Assembly: GCA_029986255.1 (NCBI GenBank)
Contig: DALTYD010000010.1
Span: 1-27,062, forward strand
Length of the DNA: 27,062 nucleotides
Reading direction: 5' to 3'
From: Methanocorpusculum sp.
GTDB taxonomy: Archaea > Halobacteriota > Methanomicrobia > Methanomicrobiales > Methanocorpusculaceae
Position numbers and translations under genes: made by a program. Positions 26,410 through 27,062 of the stretch are shown here, piece after piece; the stretch's first letter is position 1, and every line of letters starts with the position of its first letter. The notes under the pieces were generated by a model. The model ran no database searches, had not been told where the DNA came from, and saw only the letters and a list, made by a program, of their open reading frames with translations.

Positions 26410-26679
26410 TTAGATCACCCTAGGAGCGCGTATGTAGCCATCTTCTGGGTTATGGGTATTTGCGAGTGCTTCTTCCTGTGAAAGAGATGTTCTAACCGTG
26501 TCCTCGCGAAATACGTTGATAAGTGGTCGATCTAGTTCATTATCAGTGGTCAGAGTATCGAGGATAGCAAAATATTCGAGAATTGCATTAAATTGTTCTG
26601 TGAATTTGCCAAGTTCTGATGTCTTAAGACCTATGTCGGCAAGCTTTGCGATATGGAGAACATCGTTTTCGGAGACCAT
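26410..26679 (-). CDS. gatC: Asp/Glu-tRNA amidotransferase subunit GatC
   Basis: This 89-residue protein wraps between GatA and GatB and stabilises the complex. The N-terminal helix pair HIAKLADIGL and the segment FTEQFNAILEYFAILDTL match the family, as does the C-terminal EEALANTHNPEDGYIRAPRVI. It is the first gene of the six-gene operon. An AGGTCA stretch about eleven bases before the ATG is a weak ribosome binding site. Promoter elements lie 50-75 bases upstream. Confidence 0.93.
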   Translation of the reverse strand: MVSENDVLHIAKLADIGLKTSELGKFTEQFNAILEYFAILDTLTTDNELDRPLINVFREDTVRTSLSQEEALANTHNPEDGYIRAPRVI

Positions 26680-26732
26680 TTTTCTGTGACCTGTGAATAG
26701 TATAGTTTAGTGATGATGTCGTTTTGATTAAA

Positions 26733-26753
26733 AAGAGTTACTACTCTTATAAG
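26733..26753 (-). promoter_or_regulatory. gat operon promoter: TATA box and inverted repeat
   Basis: CTTATAAG (26746-26753) is a good archaeal TATA box and predicts a transcription start near 26722, about 45 bases before gatC. Overlapping it on the downstream side is a perfect inverted repeat, AAGAGT-TACT-ACTCTT (26733-26748). A protein bound there would cover the region between TATA and start site and could repress the operon. Both are inferred from sequence only. Confidence 0.45.
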
Positions 26754-26807
26754 CATAATCGAATGTATTTTGGGAAAACGTTTATTGAGTCCCTATTGCC
26801 TGAACTA

Positions 26808-27053
26808 TTATTTTATTATGTTGTTGTGAGTCTTGTGAAGAAGCGACTCCACGTTTAGAATATCGTTACTTATTTCTCTGGTTGGTGGTTGGAGCACAAT
26901 TGTGTTATTAACTGTGTCTTGGTGAATGCAGTCTGCATCCATATTTTGATGCCTGTTGGAAAACTCGTTAGGGACTATTAAACCAGTTGTACATAGACAG
27001 TTGCCTATGGTTATAAACTCATCTTGAAAATATTCCATAAGTATTGAGTACAT
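26808..27053 (-). CDS. Unrecognised small protein, possibly 5'-truncated
   Basis: An open frame of 81 residues runs from ATG 27053, nine bases from the window edge, to a stop at 26808. The frame is also open to the edge, so the true start may lie outside. The product is polar, with two close cysteines in IGNCLCTTGLIVPNEFS, then RHQNMDADCIHQDT and TIVLQPPTREISNDIL; these look like conserved protein sequence rather than noise. There is no membrane segment. It points the same way as gatC and is separated from it by the operon promoter. I do not recognise the family. A remnant of a larger gene is also possible. Confidence 0.45.
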   Translation of the reverse strand: MYSILMEYFQDEFITIGNCLCTTGLIVPNEFSNRHQNMDADCIHQDTVNNTIVLQPPTREISNDILNVESLLHKTHNNIIK

Positions 27054-27062
27054 CCTGTACTC
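27046..27062. repeat. Perfect 7-bp inverted repeat at window edge
   Basis: GAGTACA (27046-27052) and TGTACTC (27056-27062) are exact inverted copies around three bases. The repeat spans the ATG of the small minus-strand ORF and may continue outside the window. It could be a dyad operator or a hairpin in the message. Confidence 0.35.

Noticed and set aside
1..27062. CRISPR arrays, insertion sequences, prophage, defence islands
   Set aside because: No regularly spaced repeats, transposase, integrase or phage genes, and no defence-type gene clusters were seen on either strand.

Overview
The window looks like chromosomal DNA of a euryarchaeal methanogen of the Methanomicrobiales, possibly Methanocorpusculum-like. 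Archaeal markers include a geranylgeranylglyceryl phosphate synthase (archaeal lipids), an MBF1 transcription factor, a short archaeal triosephosphate isomerase, a DUF373 membrane protein, an archaeal TrmJ-type methyltransferase, a BtuD with the archaeal C-terminal extension, and the remains of a proteasome-activating nucleotidase (PAN). Bacterial-type MutS, MutL, UvrB and PurH are also present, which is common in Methanomicrobia. The genus is my inference; no 16S rRNA or mcrA gene lies in the window.

Layout: 1-2310 holds a DUF373 membrane protein with AT-rich spacers on both sides. 2311-6746 is a mutS-mutL mismatch-repair operon with a one-base overlap. 7352-8566 (minus) is an MgtE/SLC41-type cation transporter. 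8851-10113 (minus) is a badly decayed PAN gene. 10298-15150 carries MBF1, tpiA, uvrB and purH, all on plus. 15279-15822 is a second pseudogene (DUF4013 membrane protein), followed by tRNA-Leu(UAG). 16497-19380 is an overlapping three-gene operon: a BtuC-type permease, a BtuD-type ATPase and a TIM-barrel isomerase-like protein. 19438-26679 (minus) is a six-gene operon, gatC-gatA-gatB-topA-GGGPS-trmJ, in which neighbours abut, overlap or are one base apart. A small unrecognised ORF, possibly cut by the edge, closes the window at 26808-27053.

How the genes work together: MutS/MutL and UvrB are DNA repair proteins. GatCAB makes Gln-tRNA and/or Asn-tRNA by transamidation and shares a transcript with a type IA topoisomerase, the first ether-lipid enzyme and a tRNA-modifying enzyme. 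The Btu genes would import corrinoid, but no binding-protein gene (btuF) is visible beside them.

The most notable signal is decay. PAN has stop codons and frameshifts along its whole length, the DUF4013 gene has one stop and one frameshift, and about a fifth of the window is non-coding, while all the repair, purine, lipid and Gat genes are intact. This fits a lineage undergoing genome reduction, for example a host-associated or endosymbiotic methanogen, but that is a hypothesis. I found no convincing novel defence system, CRISPR array, prophage or insertion sequence.
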